Of a stretch of 64,000 bases of DNA, positions 19,763 to 28,842 are shown piece by piece. The first letter of the stretch is position 1, and each line of letters starts with the position of its first letter. The notes under the pieces were generated by a model. It did no database searches. It was not told the DNA's origin and saw nothing but the letters and a program-made list of their open reading frames with translations. Where the stretch lies: positions 28,316 through 92,315 of the forward strand of contig NZ_LMTS01000173.1 in assembly GCF_001541225.1 (NCBI RefSeq), read 5' to 3'. The stretch is from Variovorax sp. WDL1 (GTDB taxonomy: Bacteria > Pseudomonadota > Gammaproteobacteria > Burkholderiales > Burkholderiaceae_C). The position numbers were made by a program, and so were the translations under genes.

Positions 19763-21625
19763 ATGAAAGCCCTGTTGTACCGCCTCGTTCTCTTTCCATT
19801 GGGACTGCTCAGGGGCCCGGGCCTGTTCGGTCGCATCCAGCGCGCCTGGCGCATCTTCGGCAAGTCGGGATGGGCCGGCGTGCAGTGGGAGCTGGGCCGG
19901 CGCATGGGCGGCTACAACAACTACGACAACTGGGTGCGCAAGCACGACACGCTGACGCCCGAGCTGCGGGAGAAGCTCGCCCGGCGCGTGGAGGCGATGG
20001 TGGGCGGGCCGCTGATATCGGTGGTCATGCCGACCTACAACCCCAACCCGGCATGGCTGCGCGAAGCCATCGAGTCGGTTCGTGCGCAGATCTACCCGAA
20101 CTGGGAACTGTGCATCGCCGACGACGCCTCGACCTCGAAGGACGTGCGCGAGATCCTGGAGGCCTACAGCTGCAGCGACGCGCGCGTCAAGGTCGTGTTC
20201 CGGCCGCAGAACGGCCATATCTCGGCCTCTTCGAACAGTGCGATCGAACTCGCAACCGGGTCGTGGCTCGCGCTGATGGATCACGACGACCTGCTGCCGG
20301 CCCACGCGCTTTACTGCGTCGCCGAATGCATCGTTGCCAATCCGGACGTTCGCCTGATCTACTCTGACGAAGACAAGGTCGATGAGGGAGGCCACCGCTT
20401 CGGCCCGTACTTCAAGCCGGACTGGAACGTCGATCTGTTCCGGTCGCAGAACATGTTCAGCCACCTGGGCGTGCTGGCCACCGACCTGGTGCGCGAGGTT
20501 GGCGGCTTCCGTGTCGGCCTCGAGGGCTCGCAGGACTGGGACCTGGTGCTGCGCTGCATGGAGCGTGTCGATCAAAGGCAAATCAGGCACATCCCGCGCG
20601 TGCTCTACCACTGGCGCGTGCATGGCGAGAGCACGGCGAAGTCGATGGGTGCCAAGCCCTACGCGGCCGTGGCGGGCGAACGTGCGCTGAACGATCACCT
20701 GGCGCGCACGGGTGTGCAAGGGGCAGCGGAGTACCTCGGTTTCGGCTTTCGCGTGCGCTATGCGTTGCCGCAGGTGCTGCCCCTGGTCTCGCTGATCATC
20801 CCGACGCGCAACGCGTTGCAGCTGGTGAGGCAGTGCATCGAGTCGATCGAGGGCAAGACGAGCTATGCGAACCACGAGATCATCCTGGTCGACAACGGCT
20901 CGGACGACCCGTCTGCGCTGGCGTATTTCAAGGAACTCGGCACGCGTGCGAACATCCGCGTGCTGCGCGATGACCGGCCTTTCAACTACGCCGCACTCAA
21001 CAACGCGGCCGTGGCGCAAGCGAAGGGCGAGCTCGTCGCACTGGTCAACAACGACATCGAGGTGATCACGCCGGATTGGCTGTCCGAGATGGTGTCCATC
21101 GCCTTGCAGCCCGGCGTGGGCGCCGTGGGTGCGCGCCTGTGGTATCCGAACATGACGCTTCAGCATGCAGGCGTGATCCTCGGCGTGGGCGGCATCGCAG
21201 CCCATGCGCATCGCGGCATGCCGGCCGGCCGTGAAGGCTACGGCGGCCGCGCCGGCCTGATCCAGTCCTTCTCTGCCGTCACTGCAGCCTGCCTCGTGAT
21301 GCGAAAGTCGATCTACGAGCAGGTGGGCGGCTTCGACGAGGTCAATCTGCAAGTGGCCTTCAACGACGTGGACTTCTGCCTGCGCCTGAGCGAGGCTGGC
21401 TACCGGAACGTATGGACACCGTACGCCGAGCTGATGCACCACGAGTCTGCGACACGTGGAAAGGACCTGTCGCCCGAGAAGCGTGCTCGCTTCGAGCGCG
21501 AGGTGGCCTACATGCATCGGCGCTGGGACCACGTCCTCCAGAACGACCCCGCCTACAGCCCCAACCTCATGCTGGCGCGCGAGGACTTCAGCTACGCCTG
21601 GCCCCCGCGCCTCGCGCCCCTCTGA
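19763..21625 (+). CDS. Tandem GT2 glycosyltransferase
   Basis: A 620-residue protein with two GT-A family 2 domains in tandem. The first starts at about residue 88 (ISVVMPTYNPNPAWLREAI, DDAST, MDHDD). The second starts at about residue 345 (VSLIIPTRNALQLVRQC, VDNGSDD, VNNDIEV), followed by a conserved GGFDE and NDVDFCLR. Such proteins commonly act as rhamnosyl- or galactosyltransferases that build a disaccharide unit. I place the start at ATG 19763 (MKALLYRLV); the frame stays open upstream, but into the preceding coding region. Its TGA shares one base with the next ATG. Confidence 0.85.
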   Translation: MKALLYRLVLFPLGLLRGPGLFGRIQRAWRIFGKSGWAGVQWELGRRMGGYNNYDNWVRKHDTLTPELREKLARRVEAMVGGPLISVVMPTYNPNPAWLREAIESVRAQIYPNWELCIADDASTSKDVREILEAYSCSDARVKVVFRPQNGHISASSNSAIELATGSWLALMDHDDLLPAHALYCVAECIVANPDVRLIYSDEDKVDEGGHRFGPYFKPDWNVDLFRSQNMFSHLGVLATDLVREVGGFRVGLEGSQDWDLVLRCMERVDQRQIRHIPRVLYHWRVHGESTAKSMGAKPYAAVAGERALNDHLARTGVQGAAEYLGFGFRVRYALPQVLPLVSLIIPTRNALQLVRQCIESIEGKTSYANHEIILVDNGSDDPSALAYFKELGTRANIRVLRDDRPFNYAALNNAAVAQAKGELVALVNNDIEVITPDWLSEMVSIALQPGVGAVGARLWYPNMTLQHAGVILGVGGIAAHAHRGMPAGREGYGGRAGLIQSFSAVTAACLVMRKSIYEQVGGFDEVNLQVAFNDVDFCLRLSEAGYRNVWTPYAELMHHESATRGKDLSPEKRARFEREVAYMHRRWDHVLQNDPAYSPNLMLAREDFSYAWPPRLAPL

Positions 21626-22608
21626 TGGCGCTGGGCGTCTCGGTCGCGCTGTGCACGCGCAACGGCGCGCGTTATCTGCCGGCGCAGGTGCAGAGCATCT
21701 GCACCCAGGAGCCACCGCCGCGCGAGATCGTGCTGTCGGACGACGGCTCCAGCGACGACAGCGTGGCCATCGTGCGCCAGGCCATGGCCGGCTGCGGCGC
21801 CGCTTCGACTGTGGCGCTGACCGTGTTCGAGAACAAGCCGGCTTTGGGCGTCACGCGCAACTTCGAGCAGGCGATACGCGCCTGCCGTCACGAGCTCATT
21901 GCCCTCAGCGACCAGGACGACGTCTGGCATCCGGGCCGCCTCGCGCGCATGACGGCCTGCTTCGAGGCACGGCCGGAGTTGCTGCTGCTCCACACCGATG
22001 CCCGGCTCGTGGATGGCGAGCTGAGGCCGCTGGGCGACACGCTGTTCCATGCGCTGGAGGTGCAGCCGGAGGAGCTCGAGGCCATTGCCCAGGGCCGCGC
22101 CTTCGAAGTGTTCCTGCGGCGCAACCTCGTGACCGGCGCGACCACCCTGTTCCGGCGCCGCCTGCTTGAAGCGGCACTGCCCTTTTCCGACGAGTGGGTG
22201 CACGACGAATGGCTGGCCGCGCTGGCTGCGGCAACCGGCCGCCTGGACGTGCTGCCCGAAGCCCTGATCGACTACCGCCAGCACGCCGGCAACCAGATCG
22301 GCGCCAGGCGGCCCACCCTGGCCGACAAGCTCGCCAAGGCGATGCAGGCGCGCGGCAGCAAGCACATGCAGCGCTGGCGCCGCGCGCAGGCGCTGCTCGA
22401 TCGCCTGCTGGCACTGCAGGGCCAGGTGCCTGAGGCCATCGTCGACGCGCAGCGCGGGAAGGTGGCGCACCAGCGCTTCCGGGCCGAGCTGCCGGCCTCG
22501 CGCGTGGCGCGCCTGCTGCCGGTGCTGCGGGAGACCGCGAGCGGCCGCTACGAGCGCTTCGGCCGAGGCAGGCAGGCCATCGCGCAGGATCTGCTGGAGC
22601 GCGGCTAA
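21625..22608 (+). CDS. GT2 glycosyltransferase
   Basis: A 327-residue GT-A family 2 enzyme. It has VSVALCTRNGARYLPAQ, then DDGSSDDS, then ALSDQDDVWHPGRL as the acidic metal and nucleotide site, and HTDARLVDG, the pattern of rhamnan- and galactan-type transferases. The start ATG shares a base with the previous stop (TGATG), so it is coupled to the tandem GT2. The last four bases overlap the convergent next gene. Very high GC distinguishes this part of the locus from the genes at its left end. Confidence 0.85.
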   Translation: MALGVSVALCTRNGARYLPAQVQSICTQEPPPREIVLSDDGSSDDSVAIVRQAMAGCGAASTVALTVFENKPALGVTRNFEQAIRACRHELIALSDQDDVWHPGRLARMTACFEARPELLLLHTDARLVDGELRPLGDTLFHALEVQPEELEAIAQGRAFEVFLRRNLVTGATTLFRRRLLEAALPFSDEWVHDEWLAALAAATGRLDVLPEALIDYRQHAGNQIGARRPTLADKLAKAMQARGSKHMQRWRRAQALLDRLLALQGQVPEAIVDAQRGKVAHQRFRAELPASRVARLLPVLRETASGRYERFGRGRQAIAQDLLERG

Positions 22609-23372
22609 CGCGCTGCGGCGCGCGATGCCGCATCCAGCCGTCGATAGCGCCAGAACGCGGCCGAGCTCCACACCTTCAGCAGGCTCGTGAGGTGCCAGTA
22701 GAGGTGCCGCTTGCTGCTGTGGCTCGCGCGCTGCGCATCGTGCCGGGTCTGCAGGTGCTCCGCGATCGAGAGCTTCCAGCCCGCCAGCCGCAGGCGCGCG
22801 CAGATGTCGAAGTCTTCGCCGTACATGAAGAAGCGCTCGTCGAAGCCGCCGATCTGGCGGTACGCCTCGCTGCGGAACAGCATGAACAGCCCCGGGATCC
22901 AGGCGGGTTCGGTCGGTATCGCGTAGCCCGGGCGCCGGCGCGTGAGGATCTCCAGTGGCGTGATGATCGCGCGGTGCTGCTCCGCCGTGGTCTTGCCGGG
23001 CTCGAGGATGCGCGGCGCCAGCAGGCCGGCATCCGCCGGGGCGTATTCGAGCAGCGGCGCCAGCACGTCGGCGTCGAAGCGGATGTCGGGGTTGAGCACC
23101 AGGAACCACGGCGTCTCGCAGCGCGCGAAGGCCTGGTTGTGATTGGCGCCGAAGCCCATGGGGCGCTGGTTCTCGATCCGCTCGATCTGGAAGCCCCAGT
23201 GCCCGCCCGCCAGCGCATCGGCCTCGGGGATGTTCAGCGTGAGCAGCACCTTGGCCGTCGTCGCACGGCTGAAGCGGTCGAGCTGGTCCAGCAGCGGGCG
23301 GATGAGTTCGAGCTGACCATGGCTCACGATCGAGACCGTGACGGCGGGGGGCGGGGACGGGGATGTGGACAT
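22605..23372 (-). CDS. GT2 glycosyltransferase (rhamnosyltransferase-like)
   Basis: A 255-residue family 2 glycosyltransferase with VTVSIVSHGQLELIRPLL at the start and GFGANHNQAFARC. It also has FLVLNPDIRFD (DxD-like site) and the GGFDERFFMYGEDFDICARLRLAGW block typical of dTDP-rhamnosyltransferase relatives. It ends with a short basic tail. A TAGAAT hexamer at about 23392-23397, read on this strand, is a possible -10, lying about 20 bases from the ATG between two GCCCGGG/CCCGGGC arms. Confidence 0.82.
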   Translation of the reverse strand: MSTSPSPPPAVTVSIVSHGQLELIRPLLDQLDRFSRATTAKVLLTLNIPEADALAGGHWGFQIERIENQRPMGFGANHNQAFARCETPWFLVLNPDIRFDADVLAPLLEYAPADAGLLAPRILEPGKTTAEQHRAIITPLEILTRRRPGYAIPTEPAWIPGLFMLFRSEAYRQIGGFDERFFMYGEDFDICARLRLAGWKLSIAEHLQTRHDAQRASHSSKRHLYWHLTSLLKVWSSAAFWRYRRLDAASRAAAR

Positions 23373-23431
23373 GGTCTAATTTCGCCCGGGGATTCTAGGA
23401 GCAGCCTCCCGGGCCTTCCCGCCTTCCACCC

Positions 23432-24526
23432 ATGCTTACCCTGATCGTCGTCAGCTTCCTCATCTCCGCCATTGCAGTGCAGCTGTTCATGCGGCGCGCG
23501 CGCCGCCATGCGCGGCGCTACGGCACCGACATGCCGCAGCGCTTCCACAAGGGCCACGTGCCGCGGCTCGGCGGCGCCGGCATGTTCCTGGGCACCGGCA
23601 TCGCCTGGCTGGTGGCGGGGCTGCCGTCCGATCCCTTCAACGTCAACTGGCCGGTCAAGGCCTCCGGCGTCGCGCTGCTGTGCATCGCCCCGGCCGTGCT
23701 CGCCGGCATCGCCGAGGACCTGACCCAGCGCGTTTCTGTGCGCTACCGGCTCGGCATCACCATCGGCTCGGCGCTGCTCCTGTGCTGGCTGCTCAAGCTC
23801 GGCGTCGCTCGCGTCGGCATTCCCGTCGTCGACGGCTGGCTCCAGGCCTGGCCCTATGCCGCAATGTTGTTCGCGGTGGTTGCCATCGGCGGGCTGCCGC
23901 ATGCCTTCAACATCATCGACGGCTACAACGGCCTGGCCGGCACGGTCGCGATCCTGGTCTGCCTGGCCATCTCGCACGTGGCGCTGCAGGTGGGCGACAG
24001 GCAGCTCGCCGCCATGGTGATCTGCCTCGTCGGCGCCACGGCGGGCTTCCTGATCTGGAACTACCCGCGCGGCAAGATCTTCGCCGGCGACGGCGGCGCC
24101 TATGTCTGGGGCATGGTGATCGCCCTGGCCGCGGTCACGCTGGTGCAGCGGCACCGCGTGGTCTCGCCCTGGTTCCCGATGCTGCTGCTGATCTACCCGG
24201 TCTGGGAAACGGTGTTCTCGGTCTACCGCCGCTTCGTTCGCGGCCAGTCGCCCGGCGACCCCGATGCGCTGCACTTCCACCAGCTGATCTTCCGCCGCAT
24301 CGTGCGGGTCGCCTTCGCCGACGACGAGGCGCGCCAGCTGCTGGCGCGCAACAACCGCACCTCGCCCTACCTGTGGATCTTCGCTGCCCTCACGGTGGTG
24401 CCGGCCGTGCTGTTCTGGAACAACACGCCGGTGCTGATGGCCTTCTGCGCGCTTTTCGTCGCGACCTACGTGGCGGCATATTTCATGATCGTGCGCTTCA
24501 AGGTCCCACGCTGGCTGCGCCCCTGA
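23432..24526 (+). CDS. Undecaprenyl-phosphate sugar-1-phosphate transferase (WecA/MraY family)
   Basis: An integral-membrane enzyme of 364 residues that starts glycan assembly by placing a sugar-1-phosphate on undecaprenyl phosphate. About ten hydrophobic segments are visible. Family motifs: RFHKGHVPRLGGAGMF near residue 35, FNIIDGYNGLAGT near 160, and FAGDGGAYVWG near 215 in place of the more usual FLGDxGS. The aspartate pair normally found near residue 90 reads IAEDLTQ here, with Glu-Asp replacing Asp-Asp. It probably supplies the primer for the upstream glycosyltransferases, although the sugar is not evident. Confidence 0.85.
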   Translation: MLTLIVVSFLISAIAVQLFMRRARRHARRYGTDMPQRFHKGHVPRLGGAGMFLGTGIAWLVAGLPSDPFNVNWPVKASGVALLCIAPAVLAGIAEDLTQRVSVRYRLGITIGSALLLCWLLKLGVARVGIPVVDGWLQAWPYAAMLFAVVAIGGLPHAFNIIDGYNGLAGTVAILVCLAISHVALQVGDRQLAAMVICLVGATAGFLIWNYPRGKIFAGDGGAYVWGMVIALAAVTLVQRHRVVSPWFPMLLLIYPVWETVFSVYRRFVRGQSPGDPDALHFHQLIFRRIVRVAFADDEARQLLARNNRTSPYLWIFAALTVVPAVLFWNNTPVLMAFCALFVATYVAAYFMIVRFKVPRWLRP

Positions 24527-24529
24527 AGA

Positions 24530-25563
<1,034 letters not shown>

Positions 25564-25589
25564 GGAGATCCGGCGCGAGGAGAAGGCGC

Positions 25590-26534
25590 TTAAAGTTCCT
25601 CGGGCGCCGCTCTCACCTTCAGTCGCGAGAACGAGTCCGGCTGCGAACCCACGATACGTGCCAGCTCGTGCTTCATCGCCTCGGGCATCGAATCGGCCTG
25701 CACCGATGCATTGGTGGTGACGCAGATCGAATTCGGAAAGGTGATTGGCGCCAGGTCCGAGTAGCTGCCGTTCATGGCGAGATCCATCCTGTAGGCACGG
25801 TAAGCCTTGTCTGCCTCCCGAACCGACTTGTCCAGGTCGATCAGCGAGTAAACCATCTGCCTGGAATCCCAAGACTCGCCGGCCTGATCCATTTCCTTCT
25901 GGATGGCCGAGAGGGCGCCCTCGGTGATCGCTTCAAGGTGTCCGTCGTGGTACTTGTCCGCGTAGGCACGCACCCGCTCCATGACGGGGTGGCTCTGCAA
26001 GTCATTTCCATCCAGGACCATGGCCCAGTTCCTCCCTTCCACCTTGAAGGTACCAATCACCACGACGGCATGGTGCCCGGCATACTGCGTTCCTCCCTGG
26101 TCGGATGGGAGCATTCGTGCGAGGCTCAGCACACAGGGGCCATGCTGTTCCACCAGGTCGACGATGTCGTCGACGGTCGGGTTGTGTCGGTACTCCCGAT
26201 CCAGTTCTGGAGCCTTGGTCACGCCGAACGTCTGTTGCAGTCGCTGGAGCAAAGTCCGGCCGGTATCGCTGCTGCCCGAAATCTCGACGTGGCCTCGGCT
26301 GTGCAGATCGTGCAGGATGTTCTCCTGCATAGCCTCCGAATTGCTCACGCACTCTCCCGGGCGCTGGAGCTGGTAGTTGCGCACAAGTGTCGCTGCCCAG
26401 GGGCTGCGCTGGAGGAGCCTGAGCACGGACCAGCTCACGTACTGCCGGGTCTGTTGCCCCGGGGCCTGTGGGTTGAACGCGTCGATGCGGAATGCCGGCG
26501 CCCGAGGCCGAGCGGATTTGCTCAACGTGTGCAT
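25590..26534 (-). CDS. Putative papain-like (C39-like) cysteine peptidase protein, orphan
   Basis: A 314-residue protein of unknown function. Its pattern suggests a papain-like fold: Cys62 in GECVSNSEAMQ, followed by a strand HGPCVLSLARM (130-141). Then comes YAGHHAVVVIGTF (His154/His155) and WAMVLDGND (Asp175), the order seen in C39-like peptidases. The N-terminal 30 residues are Pro/Ser/Ala-rich and have no Sec signal. The ATG at 26534 has an AAGGAG eight bases upstream, which favours it over the in-frame ATG at 26633. Two 60-base lines counted by eye are 57-58% GC, against about 75% in argB, which suggests transfer. It may be a toxin, effector or transglutaminase-like enzyme. Confidence 0.55.
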   Translation of the reverse strand: MHTLSKSARPRAPAFRIDAFNPQAPGQQTRQYVSWSVLRLLQRSPWAATLVRNYQLQRPGECVSNSEAMQENILHDLHSRGHVEISGSSDTGRTLLQRLQQTFGVTKAPELDREYRHNPTVDDIVDLVEQHGPCVLSLARMLPSDQGGTQYAGHHAVVVIGTFKVEGRNWAMVLDGNDLQSHPVMERVRAYADKYHDGHLEAITEGALSAIQKEMDQAGESWDSRQMVYSLIDLDKSVREADKAYRAYRMDLAMNGSYSDLAPITFPNSICVTTNASVQADSMPEAMKHELARIVGSQPDSFSRLKVRAAPEEL

Positions 26535-26660
26535 GGTTGTGTCTCCTTGGGTCTGGGTGAAATTCCAGTCCCTCTGTGGCAGGCCGGCGAACTTGGTTCC
26601 GTGCGGTGGGTTGCGCGTTGTGGATGTGCGCATAAGTGATTGTCATGAAAGGGTTTTCAG

Positions 26661-26685
26661 GGTAATTCGCAAAACTGGAATTACC
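26661..26685. promoter_or_regulatory. Palindromic operator candidate
   Basis: Arms GGTAATTC (26661-26668) and GAATTACC (26678-26685) are perfect inverted repeats around a nine-base spacer. The site is AT-richer than its surroundings and lies in the divergent region between the papain-like gene and the remnant at 26687. It ends just before the remnant's ATG, where a bound repressor would block initiation. Confidence 0.55.
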
Positions 26686-26686
26686 G

Positions 26687-26946
26687 ATGAAAACCGACCC
26701 GCATTTCACCGAACTCACTGCTGGCCAACTGCGCCAGTACATTGACGCGGAGGCAGTGTTCAGCGCACTGGAGCAAGCCAGGCGCGCATGAACACCGTCG
26801 ACCCGCGTGCCTTCGTTCGCGTCAAGCGCTGGCTCGCGGCGCGCAAGGACCGCGATCCGCTCAAGCGAAGAAAAGACCGCTTGCAGGCGGACGTCGTCGA
26901 CTCGCTGATCAAGAACTACCTGCCCCAGCTCGACGTTCAGGCATAA
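26687..26946 (+). pseudogene. Internally deleted nucleotidyltransferase-like (GSU2403-type) remnant
   Basis: Two short overlapping frames. The first (26687-26791, 34 codons) reads as an N-terminus with TELTAGQLRQYIDAEAVFSAL. The second (26788-26946, 52 codons) contains DPRAFVRVKRWLAARKDRDPLKRR, which I recognise as the C-terminal block of GSU2403-type nucleotidyltransferase-fold proteins. Those are normally some 300 or more residues, so the central catalytic part appears deleted and the ends joined out of frame at GCATGA. Recognition rests on memory of the family motif. The last ten bases overlap the convergent galE gene. Confidence 0.55.
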
Positions 26947-27953
26947 CCCGTCGGATTCCCCTGCTGCCAGCGCCAGCTGTCCGCGCACATCTGGTCCAGC
27001 CCCCGTCGCGCACGCCAGCCCAGCAGCGACTCGGCGAGCGCAGGATCGCCCCAGTAGGCCGGCACATCGCCCGGCCGCCTCGGCCCGATTTCGTAGGCGA
27101 TGGTCTTGCCGCTGGCCCGCTCGAAAGCCTTTACCACCTCGAGCACCGAGGCGCCCTGGCCCGTGCCCAGGTTCAGCGTCACCAGGCCCGGCTGCTTCTC
27201 GGCATGGCGCAGCGCCGCCACGTGCCCCTCGGCCAGGTCCATCACATGCACGTAGTCGCGCACGCCGGTGCCGTCCGGCGTCGGGTAGTCGCCGCCGTGC
27301 ACCGAGAGCTTGTCGCGCAGCCCCACCGCCACCTGGCTCACGAAGGGCATCAGGTTGTTCGGCTTGCCCTGGGGGTGCTCGCCGATCAGGCCGCTTTCGT
27401 GCGCACCCACCGGGTTGAAGTAGCGCAGCAGCGCGATGCGCCACGCCGGGTGCGCGCGATGCAGGTCGCGCAGCGCGTCTTCCACCATCAGCTTCGATCG
27501 GCCGTAGGGGTTGGCGGGCCGCAGCGCCGCGCTCTCCGGGATAGGCGAGCTGTCCGGGTCGCCGTACACCGTTGCCGAGGAGGAGAAGATCAGCGTGCGC
27601 ACGCCCGCGGCCTGCATCGCCTCGACCAGCACGAAGCTGCCGTGCACATTGTTCTGGTAGTAGGTGATCGGGTCGGCCACCGAGTCGCCCACCGCCTTGA
27701 GGCCGGCGAAATGGATCACGCCGCCGATCGTCTCCTCGCGCAACAGCCGGTCGAGCAGCGCGCGGTCGCGCACGTCGCCCTCGACGAAGCGCGGCGCGGT
27801 GCCGATGATCCGGGCCAGCCGGTCGAGCACGCGCACGTCGCTGTTGCCGAGGTTGTCCAGGATCAGCGGCGCATAGCCTGCCGCCGCCAGCGCCACGCAG
27901 GTGTGGCTGCCGATGAAGCCGGCCCCGCCGGTCACCAGAATCGTTGGGCTCAT
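26937..27953 (-). CDS. galE: UDP-glucose 4-epimerase
   Basis: Interconverts UDP-glucose and UDP-galactose. The 338-residue protein has the NAD-binding TGGAGFIGSHTCVAL loop and a SSSATVYGDP catalytic serine/threonine stretch. It also has the YGRSKLMVED Tyr/Lys pair and GVRDYVHVMDLAEGHV, all standard for GalE. Start ATG at 27953 is the conserved MSPTILVTGG; longer in-frame starts are not family-like. It may supply UDP-galactose to the polysaccharide locus about 3 kb away. Confidence 0.95.
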   Translation of the reverse strand: MSPTILVTGGAGFIGSHTCVALAAAGYAPLILDNLGNSDVRVLDRLARIIGTAPRFVEGDVRDRALLDRLLREETIGGVIHFAGLKAVGDSVADPITYYQNNVHGSFVLVEAMQAAGVRTLIFSSSATVYGDPDSSPIPESAALRPANPYGRSKLMVEDALRDLHRAHPAWRIALLRYFNPVGAHESGLIGEHPQGKPNNLMPFVSQVAVGLRDKLSVHGGDYPTPDGTGVRDYVHVMDLAEGHVAALRHAEKQPGLVTLNLGTGQGASVLEVVKAFERASGKTIAYEIGPRRPGDVPAYWGDPALAESLLGWRARRGLDQMCADSWRWQQGNPTGYA

Positions 27954-28072
27954 CGTTCTCTTTCGCCGGTGTCGTTGAAATCCGTTGATTCTGCGCGACG
28001 TACAGTGGATGCCCGGTTGGCACGCGCTCACCTCGCTGTGCGAGAATCAATTTTTTACATTTGCACGCGCCC

Positions 28073-28726
28073 ATGCAGAACGAAGAGACAAGCGCCCCCG
28101 GTGCCCCGCTGAGTTCCGTGAGTCCAGAGCCGGTGGCTGCACCGGTACGCAAACGTCCCAAGCCGGGCGAACGGCGCGTGCAGATCCTCCAGGCCCTCGC
28201 CGCCATGCTGGAGCAGCCGGGCGCCGAGCGGGTGACGACCGCGGCGCTCGCCGCCCGGCTCGAGGTGAGCGAAGCCGCGCTGTACCGGCACTTCGCGAGC
28301 AAGGCGCAGATGTTCGAGGGCCTGATCGACTTCATCGAGCAGAGCGTGTTCACGCTGATCAACCAGATCACCGAGCGCTCCGCCCCGGGCCAGGAGCAGG
28401 CCGCGCGCATCGTCGCGATGCTGGTCCAGTTCGCCGAGAAGAACCCGGGCATGACGCGCGTGATGGTGGGTGATGCGCTGGTCTACGAGAACGAACGCCT
28501 GCAGAACCGCATGAACCAGTTCTTCGACAAGATCGAGGCCACGCTGCGCCAGGCCCTGCGCGGCGCCGCGGCCGCCGAGGGCTCGGCCACGCCCAGCGTC
28601 GATGCGCAGGTGCGTGCCTCCGCGCTCACCGCCTTCGTGGTGGGGCGCCTGCAGCGCTTCGCGCGCTCGGGCTTCCGGCGCCAGCCCTCGGAGCATCTCG
28701 ACGCTGCGGTCGCGCTGATGCTCTGA
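28073..28726 (+). CDS. slmA: Nucleoid occlusion factor SlmA-like TetR-family protein
   Basis: A 217-residue TetR-fold DNA-binding protein. Residues 25-80 contain the SlmA-type helix-turn-helix (RVQILQALAAML, then TTAALAARLEVSEAALYRHFASKAQMFEGL). The rest is the ligand/dimer domain, with the SlmA-like KNPGMTRVMVGDALVYENERLQ. In enterobacteria SlmA binds chromosomal sites and blocks FtsZ assembly over the nucleoid. A TTG at 28061 is an alternative start; I prefer the ATG at 28073. Confidence 0.88.
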   Translation: MQNEETSAPGAPLSSVSPEPVAAPVRKRPKPGERRVQILQALAAMLEQPGAERVTTAALAARLEVSEAALYRHFASKAQMFEGLIDFIEQSVFTLINQITERSAPGQEQAARIVAMLVQFAEKNPGMTRVMVGDALVYENERLQNRMNQFFDKIEATLRQALRGAAAAEGSATPSVDAQVRASALTAFVVGRLQRFARSGFRRQPSEHLDAAVALML

Positions 28727-28747
28727 AGCGGGCGCTACCCCCAACGA

Positions 28748-28771
28748 GATAGCTGCCTATCGGCAAGATAG
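28748..28771 (+). promoter_or_regulatory. OxyR-like site upstream of catalase
   Basis: GATAG (28748-28752) and CTATC (28757-28761) form a short palindrome with a four-base centre, followed by another GATAG at 28767. LysR-type OxyR sites are built from ATAG/CTAT blocks, although the spacing here (four) is not the classical seven. Its location about 75 bases before the catalase start makes peroxide control plausible. Confidence 0.35.
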
Positions 28772-28842
28772 GGGGATGTCATGCCCGGTTCGCGGGTTCG
28801 TGGCCAGAATGCAAGCTCCTGACCACGAACGAGGAAAGCCCC

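Noticed and set aside
19403..21715. A 770-codon minus-strand frame
   Set aside because: Antisense to the tandem GT2 gene. No domain is recognisable and the composition is shadow-like.
23384..23414. GCCCGGG/CCCGGGC inverted repeat before the GT2 gene at 22605
   Set aside because: Seven-base GC-only arms are expected by chance in sequence this GC-rich. Mentioned with the gene but not called as a site.
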